Positions 1 through 11,309 of a stretch of DNA of 64,000 bases are shown one piece after another. Made by a program: the position numbers and the translations under genes. Every line of letters begins with the position of its first letter. Position 1 is the stretch's first letter. The notes under the pieces were generated by a model. The model searched no databases. It saw nothing but the letters and a program-made list of their open reading frames with translations, and was not told where the DNA came from. The DNA comes from Tetrahymena thermophila SB210 (lineage: Eukaryota; Ciliophora; Oligohymenophorea; Hymenostomatida; Tetrahymenidae), in contig NW_002476407.1 of NCBI RefSeq assembly GCF_000189635.1, positions 913,501 to 977,500 on the forward strand. Direction: 5' to 3'.

Positions 1-1949
1 CAATGTGTAGGACCAGCTCCTACAGATTGTACTGTTTGTAACAGTGGTTATATTTATAGAGCTGCATCTAAGACTTGCCTTACTGAATGCCCTATTGGTG
101 AATATGATTAACGTACTTCAAATACATGTGAAAAATGCATGAATATATGCTATACATGCACTAATGCTAATTAATGCACATCTTGTCCCTCTCCTTTATA
201 CCTTTCTAGTGAAGCAACTTAGTGTCTTACTTAGTGTCCTTAAGATTAATATTAAAATGAAGATAATCGTGTATGCATTATTTGCCCTTCAAATTGCTTA
301 AAATGCTAATCAGTAAAGCTATGCACATCTTGCAAAAATGGATTTTTACTATAAAATGGGTAGTGTGTAAGCTCTTGCTCTGAAGGTTTTTATCCTTCAA
401 AGGATAACTAGTCATGCTTACCTTGCTCTACTTAGTGTGCTTCGTGCAATGAATTAATATGCTTAAAATGTGAAATAAAATCATATGTAATACTTGGAAA
501 AGAATGTGTGTAGGAATGTCCAAAAGATTATGTACTCAGATAAGGCATTTGCATTACTACTGAAGACGAAATAAAAAGATATATGGATTGTAAATATACT
601 TTCTTTTTTTGTTTTCTATTATAAACAATTTTTTATTTTAAATAGGTTATTCTAATTGTGATTAAGAAGTTAAGTTTGCTTAAGACTCTGATAATGCTGT
701 AAAAACAATAGAAATTACTCAATCATCAATGAATGGATTTGCAATGTTTTTCGGAGGATTAGGTAATTATTTTTTTTACTGGTTGCAGATGTAATAAATT
801 ATGGGAAATATGATGTTTTTAAAGAATGCACGAGCTTTAGGTATTGGAAATTTACACTTAAAGACTTTGTATATGGAGAACTTATTTAATTTGATTCCTA
901 TTGTAGCACCTTAAGAAGATGTGATAAAAAATTTTGAAGGAAGAACAGATGCTATTGCACAAGGCTTATAGCCATAGAATTTGTATAACTTTTTTGTTTA
1001 GAACTGCTAGTATTCTCTTAGTGCTTTGGCATTATGTTTTTTGATCCTACCTATCCTTTACAAGGTATCAAAAGATAGTGAGTTTTTAAATTTATTATAC
1101 TTATATTGCAGATGGAATGTAATAATAAGATTAATTATGATATCAAGTAATTTTCTTTTGCTTTGCACCTTCTTTAAGTTTTAGTAAGGATCTATGACTG
1201 GAAGTTTAAATATTGCTGATTTCTTTTGCATAGTGATATTCCTGGTGATTTACATAGCAGCATTTTCTTTCCTAATATACTGTAATAAAAAAATGGTGTT
1301 ACCATATCCAACTCAAAGGTCAATAAATGCTTTTTATTATGATATAGAAACTTCAAGTTATTTGCAAAAAAGTTTTTGGGTATTTTTTGAAGTTAGAAAA
1401 TTAATAGTTTGCTTTTTGATAGTTATTACAGAAGGAAGTGCTGCTGTACCTTGGATTTATTTAGTTTTATGTATAATATTCTTAGCATATCATTATAAAT
1501 TTAATCCTTTCTTAAATGTATTATTATAAAGATATATATTTATATCTGAAATAATAAACATCCTTTGCTTAGTATTCCTCAGTCTCTCAGTAACATTTTA
1601 TAATAGTACATCTTCAGTATATTTTGCTTATGTATTTGTGATATTCTTGATAATATACCAATTATGGGCTTTTGTAACATAATTGTATTAACTTGCTAAG
1701 CTTTTGATAACTCTTTTCCTTAAGTATAAGGTTCCTAGCAGCCCAAACTAAAGAAATCGCACAGTTTCTAAACAACCTTTCTTGCTCAAAGATAGTTTAG
1801 GATAAAATTAAAAATAAGAAATTATCTAATAGATTAATTAATAAATGAGTGATAATTATAATATTACTGACTTTGCTGGAAGATCACCTGTGTAGTCTCC
1901 AAGAAAAAAGAGAGAAACATAAGGATTATTTTAACTTCAAAAAAATTGA
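1..1949 (+). CDS. Cys-rich (furin-like repeat) multi-span membrane protein, 5' partial
   Basis: The window opens inside this gene; codons are in phase from base 1. Exon 1..589 and exon 646..1949 join in frame (intron 590-645, GT..AG) and end at TGA 1947-1949, giving about 630 residues. The first ~195 residues are a string of C-x2-C and C-x6-10-C motifs typical of furin-like/growth-factor-receptor cysteine repeats, an extracellular fold very common in ciliate surface proteins. From about 890 onward the protein has several hydrophobic segments (around 1011-1060, 1200-1290, 1375-1500 and 1550-1680), then a polar cytoplasmic tail with an S-P-x-K-like motif. Many codons are TAA/TAG read as Gln. 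This is a large ciliate family of unknown function. No exact partner or ligand can be named. Confidence 0.85.
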
Positions 1950-3009
1950 TATTTACATTTTAAGTTTTGAAAGATTAATATTATTTAATTAAAATTTAAA
2001 ATAAGTTTTAATTTATAAAAAGTTTAGTTTAGTTTATTTAATTTATATTTTTTTAATTTTAAAACATACCAAAAATTAAGGAGGTAAAAGTGTTTCAAAT
2101 AATTAATTGTAATATTTATTTTATGGAATTGATTTTATATTATTAAGGTATTTTATTTAATTTAAAATAGCAAAGTTTTAATTTAAAAATATTTCCTCAT
2201 GTTTTTTGTTCAATTAAATTATTGATTTTTATTGAAAATTTAAATTATATTAAATAAAATTGAAAAAAAATTTTTAATTAAATTTTTGATGAACTAAAGC
2301 AAATTTAAAAATTTTTTAGCAAAAAAGAAATTTTTATGAATTTATAAAATAATAAATGAATATTTAACTCTTAGAAATAAAAATATCATAAAATAAATCT
2401 TAAAAATATATATATAATTTAAACATAAATAAGCAGCATATTATGTTCAATTTTTCTTATAAAAATAATTTAACTGTGTTGATAAAGAAACATTAAATGA
2501 TATATACTTAATTAATAATAAATAAAGATAAATTAGCTATTCCATATTTAAGTTGTGGATTAAGTTAGGTATATTTTATATATTAATCATTTTGATTCAA
2601 ATTGAATTTGACTTTAATTTGTATAATATTAAACTACAAATTAAAGTTTTCAACTTTTTTAGACTATTTATATTTGAAAATTAAATTGTATATTTAGATA
2701 ATATTCATTTTTAAAGACAGTAAGATATTTAATTACATAATTACAATTCCTTAAATTTAATCTTAAATGTATTATCTCATTTAACAATAATGCATAAAAG
2801 AATAAAATAACTTATTATTGAATATAATACTTTAAAATATTGATAAATATCAGAATTAAAACTTAAATGTTAAAATATAGAATAGATAGCTTAATAAACT
2901 TAAATTTAGAATTAATATTTAATGATTTTTTAATCAAAAAAAAATCTAAACAAATTCATAAAATGGTAATAATTTATTAACTTTTAAGTTAATTTATTAA
3001 AATTTTTTA
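1950..3009. other. AT-rich spacer between convergent genes
   Basis: Contains 3' flanks of the Cys-rich protein gene (+) and the first transporter gene (-). I see only AT-rich sequence with poly-A/T runs; no open frame, RNA-like fold or repeat that I can support. Confidence 0.6.
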
Positions 3010-4569
3010 TCAAATAATTTATTTTTTTTTTTACAATTCAACTTCAACTAATTCTTTTATCTCATTTTATATAGGCTTACTAAAAGTTTCGTCTATCGGG
3101 TAATATAAAAGTAAGCTGAATAAACTTATTATCCCAATACCAAAAAGTGGATTTACTCCATATTTTATTAAAGATGAAATAAAATAGCTACAGAGAATAC
3201 TTCCAAATTCACCAACAAAAGAAGCAAAACCTAATCCAACTGTTCTTACAGTAATTGGAAACATCTCTGTAAAGTAAATAAAAGCTATTCCCCATTCAAA
3301 ACTCAAGAAAAATCTTGCTAGAGCCACTAAAATAGCTTACATAGTTTTTTCATAGCAAACATCTGAGCAATCTTAAGGTATTTATATAAAGTTAAAAGAA
3401 ATCATAATACAGCTGAAAATTAAACCTGAAATTATGCAGCTATATTTTCTTTTAAAATAAGGGACAAAAGGAATTATAGCAATATATCCTATTGTATCAG
3501 CAATAGAGGTAGCTAAAGCATTTGATTTTATATCAAAACCAAACTACGAAAGAGTCAGATTGGAACCATAATAAGATATTTGAATGAAAAAAAGAATTAG
3601 ACCTGAGAAAATAGAGTTTAATCTCAATGAAGGAAAAACAAAAAGATCTCTTATCCCATAAATTCTATTTTTATTTACTTCTATTTGTTTATCTTGTAGT
3701 TATTCTTTAGTAATAGTATCTCTTTTGTTTATTTGAGCTATGTAATTCAAAACTTCTACTGTTTTTAATTTATCTTTTTCATATAGAAATAAAGGAGGAT
3801 CTTATATTTTTTACAGATATAAACAAGATATTAAGATGGGAATTCCAATAAAAAGCATCATAACTTTGTAATCTTCTGATATAAATTTAAATAAAACCAG
3901 TAAAGAACCACCTAATCCATAAAAAGGACTTATTGCTGCCATAGTGTACTGTCTAAATTTTCCTAAGGAATGATCATTAATCATGCAAAAAATTATATTA
4001 ATGGTAGAATTAGCTCCAAATTATGAGAGTGCAAATCCAAAAACGCTTAGTACTATATCATCACTAAAAATGGAAGAAACAAGAGCACCAACTCCAGCTA
4101 AGATCCAAAACAATACTGTAGCAAATTTTCTACCGATATTATCTGCTATGTAAAGAGAAGCAATAAAACCTAAAGCACTACCTGCATAGTTAATAGCTAT
4201 TAGTAAATCAGCAATATATTATCTGTCGCACAATAGCGGTGGATTAAATTACATAATAAAAGATTTTGGTTAAGAGGAAAAATATTAGCTTGGTTCAGGT
4301 TATTAGCATACCCAATTTTCACATTCATCACTTTTAATTTCTAGAGGGCAGTGAAAGGAAGGTTTTTCGTAAGTGAATATTGGAGACAGAATGCAAGTTG
4401 CACCAAATAATGATACAAACCCAGAAAATAAAAAAAATCTCTTTTAGTAAGTATGCTAACTACCTACTTACTCAAGAGCCTCCTAAATACTAAGCTTTTT
4501 AATCTAACATTGTTCCTCTGGAATTGTATTATCCTAATTAAAGTGTTAATACTTAAATTGTTTGCTCAT
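3010..4569 (-). CDS. Major facilitator superfamily transporter (SLC22/sugar-porter-like), copy 1
   Basis: Single exon from ATG at 4567-4569 to TGA at 3010-3012, 519 residues. It begins with a polar Gln-rich N-terminus, then a first membrane helix, a Cys-containing extracellular loop with W-V-C-Q-Q-P, and a helix ending in the MFS motif A signature (Y-I-A-D-N-x-G-R-K) before the next helix. The second half has the R-F-F-L-S-F-E-W and T-E-M-F-P segment expected between helices 10 and 11, with a charged C-terminus. It is a paralogue of the gene at 5605-7425, with the same architecture and loop positions. Substrate cannot be told from sequence; organic-ion or sugar transport is the family expectation. 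Several Gln codons are TAA/TAG. Confidence 0.85.
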
Positions 4570-4689
4570 TTTTCTATAGAAGAAATTAAACTCTTTTTAT
4601 AAATATTACTTAAATCCCTTATCGATTTAAAATTTTTTATGAAAAAAAGTAAATATTTTTTTTTAAAAAAAGGTCTATAATTTGAGTTA

Positions 4690-5210
4690 TTTCATCTAAA
4701 GAAAAAAAATCTACCTAAAATACTACTGTTTATAAAGAGAAAAATTTTTATGTTATCAAAAAATAATTTGAAACAAGTTATTATGCAAATATTTATTTTC
4801 ATATCATGAAATAGTATTTTATTTTAACTGACTCTTTTTTAAAAAATATAAAAGTTAAAATTGTTTTACTGATTTTTCAAATAATATTTAAAGACTAAAT
4901 TCTAGTCAGTCATATACGCTTACTTTACTTCTAAAACAAAATAACTAGATATAAAAATATTTTTTAAAATAATGAAATAAATTTATTTTAGAAAAAGAAA
5001 AAAATCTACCTAAAATAAATACTATTTTGTTTAAAGAAAAATTTTTATGTTATCAAAAAATACTTTGAATAAAATAAATTATGGAAATATTTTTTTTCAT
5101 AAAATAAAATAACATTTTTACTTAATTGGATTTATTTTATAAATTAAATAATTTTTAAGGACTAAATTCTAATCAGTTATCTACACTTTTATTTCTACTC
5201 AATAAAGATT
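4690..5210. repeat. Degenerate tandem duplication (~250-bp unit, two copies)
   Basis: The blocks 4690-4945 and 4986-5210 share the same ordered landmarks: AAAATCTACCTAAAATA, TTTTTATGTTATCAAAAAATA, a TTATG-AAATATT stretch, and GACTAAATTCTA-TCAGT. Spacing is similar and there are many point differences. They do not encode anything recognisable and lie just upstream of transporter copy 1, so they may be a duplicated promoter region. Confidence 0.75.
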
Positions 5211-5420
5211 TCTTGATTTTATAATATTTTTTTAAAACAAACAATCAAATAAATTTGTTTAAGATTTTTTATTTTAATTAATTTTGGTTAATTTTAAATA
5301 ATTTAATAAGAATTTATTTTATTTATTTTAATTCATTATTTTGATAAGGAAAACATATTAAAATAGTTGTATTTAATTGATGAGATAATTTTTTCAATGA
5401 GACTACATTTTGAAGGAGAT

Positions 5421-5516
5421 GTATGTATGTATGTATGTATGTATGTATGTATGTATGTATGTATGTATGTATGTATGTATGTATGTATGTATGTATGTAT
5501 GTATGTATGTATGTAT
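5421..5516. repeat. (GTAT)n microsatellite, about 24 units
   Basis: Uninterrupted GTAT tetranucleotide array downstream of transporter copy 2. It is likely length-polymorphic. Confidence 0.97.
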
Positions 5517-5604
5517 AAACAATAAATAAAGTAAATATGATATATTTTGTGTTTAATGTTTTATTTTAGAAAAATTTTTATGTTTATTTTTAAGAAAATT
5601 GTTT

Positions 5605-7425
5605 TCAATTTAAAGCAGCAACTGTTGGAATCTGTGCTGAAGATAACTTATTGTTAATTTGAGAAATATTTTATAATTCCTTCTATTCATCAGAGGAGTC
5701 TTTTTTAATGTTTTCCAAATTTTTGGTGAATGTTTTTCCTTCTTCCTCTTTTTGCTTTTCTTGATTTATTCTCTCTTCTTCGACTAATTCTTTGATTTCA
5801 GCTTATTAAGGAACTCCATAGGTTTCTGTCATAGGGAAGTAAAAGACCAAACTGATAATACTTACAACACCCATACCTAGTAATGGGTTGATTCCTTAAT
5901 TTATTAAATAGGTTAGGAAATAACTAGAGAAAACACTGCCTAAATATCCTACAAATGAAGCAAATCCTAATCCAATTGTTCTCACAGTGGTTGGGAATAT
6001 TTCAGTAATGTAGATAAAAGCGAGTCCCCATTCAAATGTTAAGAAGAAACGGGCAATTGTTACAAGAGCAGTTTGAAGTTTCTTTTCAGAGCAGTTATCA
6101 CCACAGTCATCAGGTACAGTAATTTAGTTGAAACAAATAAAGATTACACTATAAATTATACCTGGACAGAAGCTCCATCTTTTTCTTCTAATATGGGTAA
6201 TAATTGGAACAATAGCTAAATATCCACAAGTATCAGCGATAGATGTTGTTAAGGCATTTAATTTAGTATCCAAACCAATTTAAGAAAGAATTAGGTTGGA
6301 ACCATAGTAAGAGATTTAAACGAAGAATAAAATAAGACCTGAGCAGATAGCATTATAACGCAAAGAGCGATATTTGAAAAGATCCTTGAGTCCATAAATT
6401 CTAGAGCTTTTTATTTACACTTCCTTATCTTCAACTTCATCATATTAAACTGTAGGACGATTGTTAATTTTAGCAATTTTGTTCAAAACATCAATAGCTT
6501 ATTGCTTATTTTTTTCATATAAGAAAAGAGGAGGATCATAAAAGAAGAAGAGATAAATGCAAGAAATAGTAATTGGAACAGCAATGCACAACATAATTAA
6601 GCGAAACTTTGGGGTTATTACTGCCATAAGGACTAACACACAACCGCCAACACCGTAAAAAGGATTCAAAGCTGCCATAGTGTATTCTCTAAATTTACCT
6701 AAAGAATGGTCATTCATAATACAAAATACAATATTGATAGCAGAGTTAGCACCAAATTAAGAAAGGGCAAATCCGAAAACAGAAGCACCAATGTTAAAAC
6801 CAAAAATAGTGGAGATATAAGCACCTACTGCTGCTAATATCCAGAAAATAATTGTACCGATTTTACGGCCTTTATTATCAGCAATGTAAAGTGATACAAT
6901 AAAACCGATAGCGCTACCAGCATAGCAAAAAGCAACAGACATATCAGCAATATATTATCTTCCACAAATCAAAGGTGGATCGAAAGCCATAACAAAAGAT
7001 TCTGGATGAGTGGAGAAGTAATCACTTGGATTAGGTTAGTCACATACCCAGCTTTCACATTTATCTGAAGAAACAGTGTCAGGGCAGTTATATGCAGGTT
7101 TTTCGAAAGTGAATGTTGGAGAAAGGATACTTGTTGCACCAAAAAGCCAAACAAAACCTGAAAAGAGGAAGAACAAGATTTAATATTTATTCTTGCTGCC
7201 AACACGTTCAAGGGCATCTATAATAGTCATTTTTTTGGCTTCCTTAGCAGTAGCTTCTTCAGCTACTTACTCTTAGTTAGACTTTTCTTGATTATTTTAA
7301 TCATTCTATTTCAATTAATTGTCTTCAGTTACCATTTAATTAGTATGATTTTCTTAGTGATCAAACTATGGCATTTGTCTAATTTGTTTATTACCTGCTA
7401 CGTCTTCTGAATTTTCTATTTACAT
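5605..7425 (-). CDS. Major facilitator superfamily transporter (SLC22/sugar-porter-like), copy 2
   Basis: Single exon from ATG at 7423-7425 to TGA at 5605-5607, 606 residues. It is the tandem paralogue of 3010-4569. It shares the Cys-bearing first extracellular loop, motif A (Y-I-A-D-N-K-G-R-K), the N-D-H-S-L-G-K-F-R segment, a cytoplasmic D-P-P-L-F-L-Y-E-K element, and T-E-I/M-F-P before helix 11. Relative to copy 1 it has a longer Gln/Asn/Glu-rich N-terminus (about 85 residues before the first helix) and a longer charged C-terminus. Codon choice is cleaner (more GCC, GGT, CGT) than in copy 1, which often correlates with higher expression in ciliates. Substrate unknown. Confidence 0.88.
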
Positions 7426-8359
7426 TTTTTGTTTAATTTTAGTAAATAATTAATTAACTCAATTCAACTTCTTTTTTTGTTTTAGTTTTGTTTTTGTTTA
7501 TTAATTAATTATATTTTTCTTTTCTTTTTTAATTCTGATACTTATTAAAGAGCAAGCAAAAATATTGGTTGAACTAAATCCCTATCTAATTAATATAAAA
7601 CCCTATTTACTATACTTTAAATTTAATACCAAATAGGATGCTATGTCCAATATGAAAACAAAAGCTTAATTTCGTATTTTAGGTTATATAAGATTAATTT
7701 CTCATACTTTTTTTATTAATAGAATTTTCTTTTTATTTTTGAAGATTAATTGCATCCATTGGAGCACTTTCTTGCAAAAATCTGAATAAATTTTTTCATT
7801 TAATTATTTTTTTTGTCTGATGTATTTTATTATCGATTATAGCCTTTCAAATAATAGATTTTTCTTATTATTGAATGAATCTATGTCCATTAATAATATA
7901 AAGTAATTAGTCTTACGAAATCAAGGATTTTAATGTAAAAAGAAAAATTTTTAATAATATGTTTCAAGTTAGAAATCACTTTTGAGTCATTTTGAATTTA
8001 TTAAGTGTTAGAATCGTTATTGATAAATGTAAACAAAGTGAAATAAAGCACTGCTTTGAAGACTAAAATTTCAAATTGCTTTTAATTTGATATAAATTTA
8101 CCTATTTGTTAATGGGAATTCAAAGTTGAATAATAAATAAAATTTATTCTTTCTCAGTTTAAAGTATCTTTTAACTTAAAAAATGAAATCAAATAATTAA
8201 CCAAATAAATAAATGAATGAATATTCAAATATTTATAACCTAACCATTTTATTCTCATTTTACTATTTTTTTCATTACTTAGGTTTTTTCATAAAAATTT
8301 AAATTATTTGTTAAATTTCGTAAACGAATGAAAAATTTTAGAAAAATTTAATAACTAAG

Positions 8360-8548
8360 ATGCAAGCTATCTATGAGCAAGGCTAATTTATAATGTTATA
8401 GCTGTGGGATGATTATAAAAGCTCAGCTGCATTAACAAGATAACTTAATTAAAAGTGTGTAATTTGGAGAATGTCCTTCTACACAGACACACAAAATCCT
8501 TAAAATACCTTTTTTAATTTTTAATAAGAAACCTTATAAAAAAATTGA
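8360..8548 (+). CDS. Possible small ORF, 62 residues, unknown
   Basis: ATG at 8360 to TGA at 8546-8548 in the ciliate code. The stretch is richer in G and C than its surroundings and its translation is fairly balanced (a W-D-D-Y-K-S-S-A-A-L-T-R segment followed by C-V-I-W-R-M). That is unlike the Lys/Asn/Ile-only translations of the spacer. It could be a real small gene, a missed exon or a fossil. No family is recognised. Confidence 0.25.
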
Positions 8549-10019
8549 TAGTCATCAAAATTAATTTCGTCATCGTAAAATATCGTCAATTTAAAGGATA
8601 TTTTACATTTTATTATCCATCAATAATTATATTAAAAGAAATCTAAAAAGTAATGAGCATAAATTTATATCGTCTGTGGTTTAAAATATTTAATAAATTC
8701 CTCATATAAGGGTACTTTTTTGAAATTTATTTTTATCCTTCCAAATACAAAACTAAAAATGGAATTTGTCTTTCTATGAGTTTTTATTTTTTACATTTCT
8801 TAAAGTTACATAGATTAAATTAAGTCAAACAAAATTTTGCTTATTTTTTGCTTATATGTTTAAAATTAATATTGCATGATGGCTTTACTTCAATTAAAAT
8901 TAAATGGCTAATAATGTTTGCCTAATGCGCATATTGATGATTTATATATTTTTCCTAAAGATTCTAGATCTCAGAAAATGATTAGTAAAAAATTTGCACG
9001 TTTCAATTAAGTATAAATAGAATCGATTTACTATTACGTCACATTAATTAAAAGAAGATTAATTACAATTCAAAATATGCAAAATTTCTCATGCGATTAA
9101 ATATAGATAGACGCACTTGAAACATTCACTTATCCTCCATTAATTTACCAAAACATTACTCCAAATTACTGTTTAATAGATATTCAAATTTATTTAACAA
9201 AGCTATTATACAAAATAGCAACAACTTATTACTTTTTAGAATAAATTTATATATGTTGTATTAAAGGTGGTTTAAAGAAAAAAGTTATTGTTTACTAAAA
9301 GTGTAAATTTAATCAGAAAAAATTTAAGAAGACCAAATTTAGATTGCATTAATTAATTATCTATCTTTATTTCTATTATTCAATATCAATGCGCTCTAAG
9401 AATAATAATAAGTAAGTTTTAATCAATAATTTGTTTTTCTGGTAATTATAAAACAAATTTATAAATTTCATCATAAGCCTATTAAATTTATTCTTTTATG
9501 ATTGCATTTCATTTCATTATCACTTAATTTTTTGAGAAAAAATTTTGTTACCATTTACAATGAAGATAAATTTACAAAAAACAGAAATTTTGCTATAATT
9601 TTAATAGATATTTTTAAAGTTGATCAAAAAATATTCATTATCTATTTTATTAATTTTTGAAATTCAAATAAAGAAAAAAACTAATTCAAAAAGAATAAAA
9701 TGAAAGATAATCAAAAAATAAAATTTCAAAAAAATAATTTAAAAGGTTTAAAATGAAGAAATAAATCTAGTATAAAATTGAACAAGGAGAAAGTTAAAAA
9801 ATTATTGAACAAAAAGAAGTATTTATAATTTTTTAATTTTATTTATTTTAAAAATAGTGAGAAATTAAATTCGACATTAAAGATAATGGATTATTGCTTA
9901 ATATTATAAATTTATTAAAAGAAAATTTCTGAAAAATAATAAATTAAAATCTTTTTATAATTTTTATCTATAAAACAAAATAAAATAGATTTTCAATAAT
10001 ATTTATTTTAATGATTTCA

Positions 10020-10540
10020 AAATATTTTATCTATTTTATACTTTGATTTATAGATTAATTGATTTTTTTTAAATTATTTCTATTCTTATTAAAATTAGAA
10101 TTTTTTAGAAAATTTTTGTTTTTTTGGTTGAAGATAAAGCCTATTTTTGAGAAAACTATTTTTTTGTAAATTGGTCTTAATATTAATGAGAATATGCAAA
10201 ATTAAATAATAAAATTTAAAATAAATTCAATCAATTAAATTATAATAAATATTTATTAAAAGATATTAAAAATAAAATATTGAATTTTAATATAATCTAT
10301 TTCTATTTTATACTTTGATTTATAGATAAATTTATTTTTTTTAAATTATGTCTATTCTAATTAACTATGTCCATTTTTTATAGAATTTTTAAGAAAGTTT
10401 TTGTTGAAGATAAAGCCTATTTTTGAGAAAACTATTTTTTGTAAATTGATCTTAATATTAATGAGAATATGCAAAATTACAAAATAAAATTTAAAATAAA
10501 TTCAATCAATTAATTTGTAATAAATATTATTAAAAGATAT
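10020..10540. repeat. Tandem duplication, ~250-270-bp unit, two copies
   Basis: Copies at about 10020-10265 and 10290-10540 share long runs including TATTTTATACTTTGATTTATAG, GAAGATAAAGCCTATTTTTG and TTAATATTAATGAGAATATGC in the same order. Differences are mainly small indels, so the duplication is fairly recent. It is non-coding. Confidence 0.85.
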
Positions 10541-11309
10541 TAAAAATATAATAGAAGCAATTATAATGAAAAATAACTAGTGATTATTTCATTTTAAATT
10601 AAATTATAATCTTTCAATTTATTTTGTAATATTTATTAAAGGAACATTTTTAGTGAACATTATTGATTATTACTTGTAATTGTAAGCATAGTGTTTTACT
10701 TGTATTAGTGATAAAAAAAAGCATATTCTAAGTAACAAAATCTATACTATTTATTGGATTATAAATCTCTTACATCCAATTTTATTATCTTTCTCAAGTT
10801 TAAAATTCTACTACCTCTAAGTTTAATCTTCTTTAAACCAAGCCAAAATTTTTAAATTAATTTTAAAATTATTTATAAAAAGTAAATTTATTGAAATAAA
10901 GTTTTGATGTTTGAGTATAAAATATGTAAATTTAGTCAAAAAATATAATAAAAATCTTAAATAATTAAATTTCTTAAAATTGCAGAGGATCCACTAAAAG
11001 TATGAATTATGTTAAGCATGTAATTTTCAACCATAAATTCTTAAATAATTATTGTCTCTGTAATATTACTAAATTGTTAATAAAATATTTAATGTAATAA
11101 ACACAATTTTTTAATTTGAAAATTGATTGAATAATCAAAAAATTAAATCCTTATAATTAACCATCAAACTATTTAATAATGATTACATAAATCTTAAAAA
11201 ATTGCAAATTTGTTAAATCTAACTATTGTCATAGTAAACAAAGTTAATATTACAAACTAAAATAAAAATTGTAAATCAATATTTTTTAATACAAAATACT
11301 TTACCAAAA

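Larger units (their letters stand above)
4570..5604. other. Spacer between the two transporter genes
   Basis: 5' flank of copy 1 and 3' flank of copy 2. It contains a degenerate direct duplication (4690-4945 and 4986-5210) and a GTAT microsatellite (5421-5516), listed separately; the rest is plain AT-rich sequence. Confidence 0.7.
7426..11309. other. Long gene-poor AT-rich spacer (3.9 kb)
   Basis: I find no gene with a recognisable product. It contains one short open frame (8360-8548) and a tandem duplication (10020-10540), both listed separately. The remainder is homopolymer-rich AT sequence. Confidence 0.6.
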
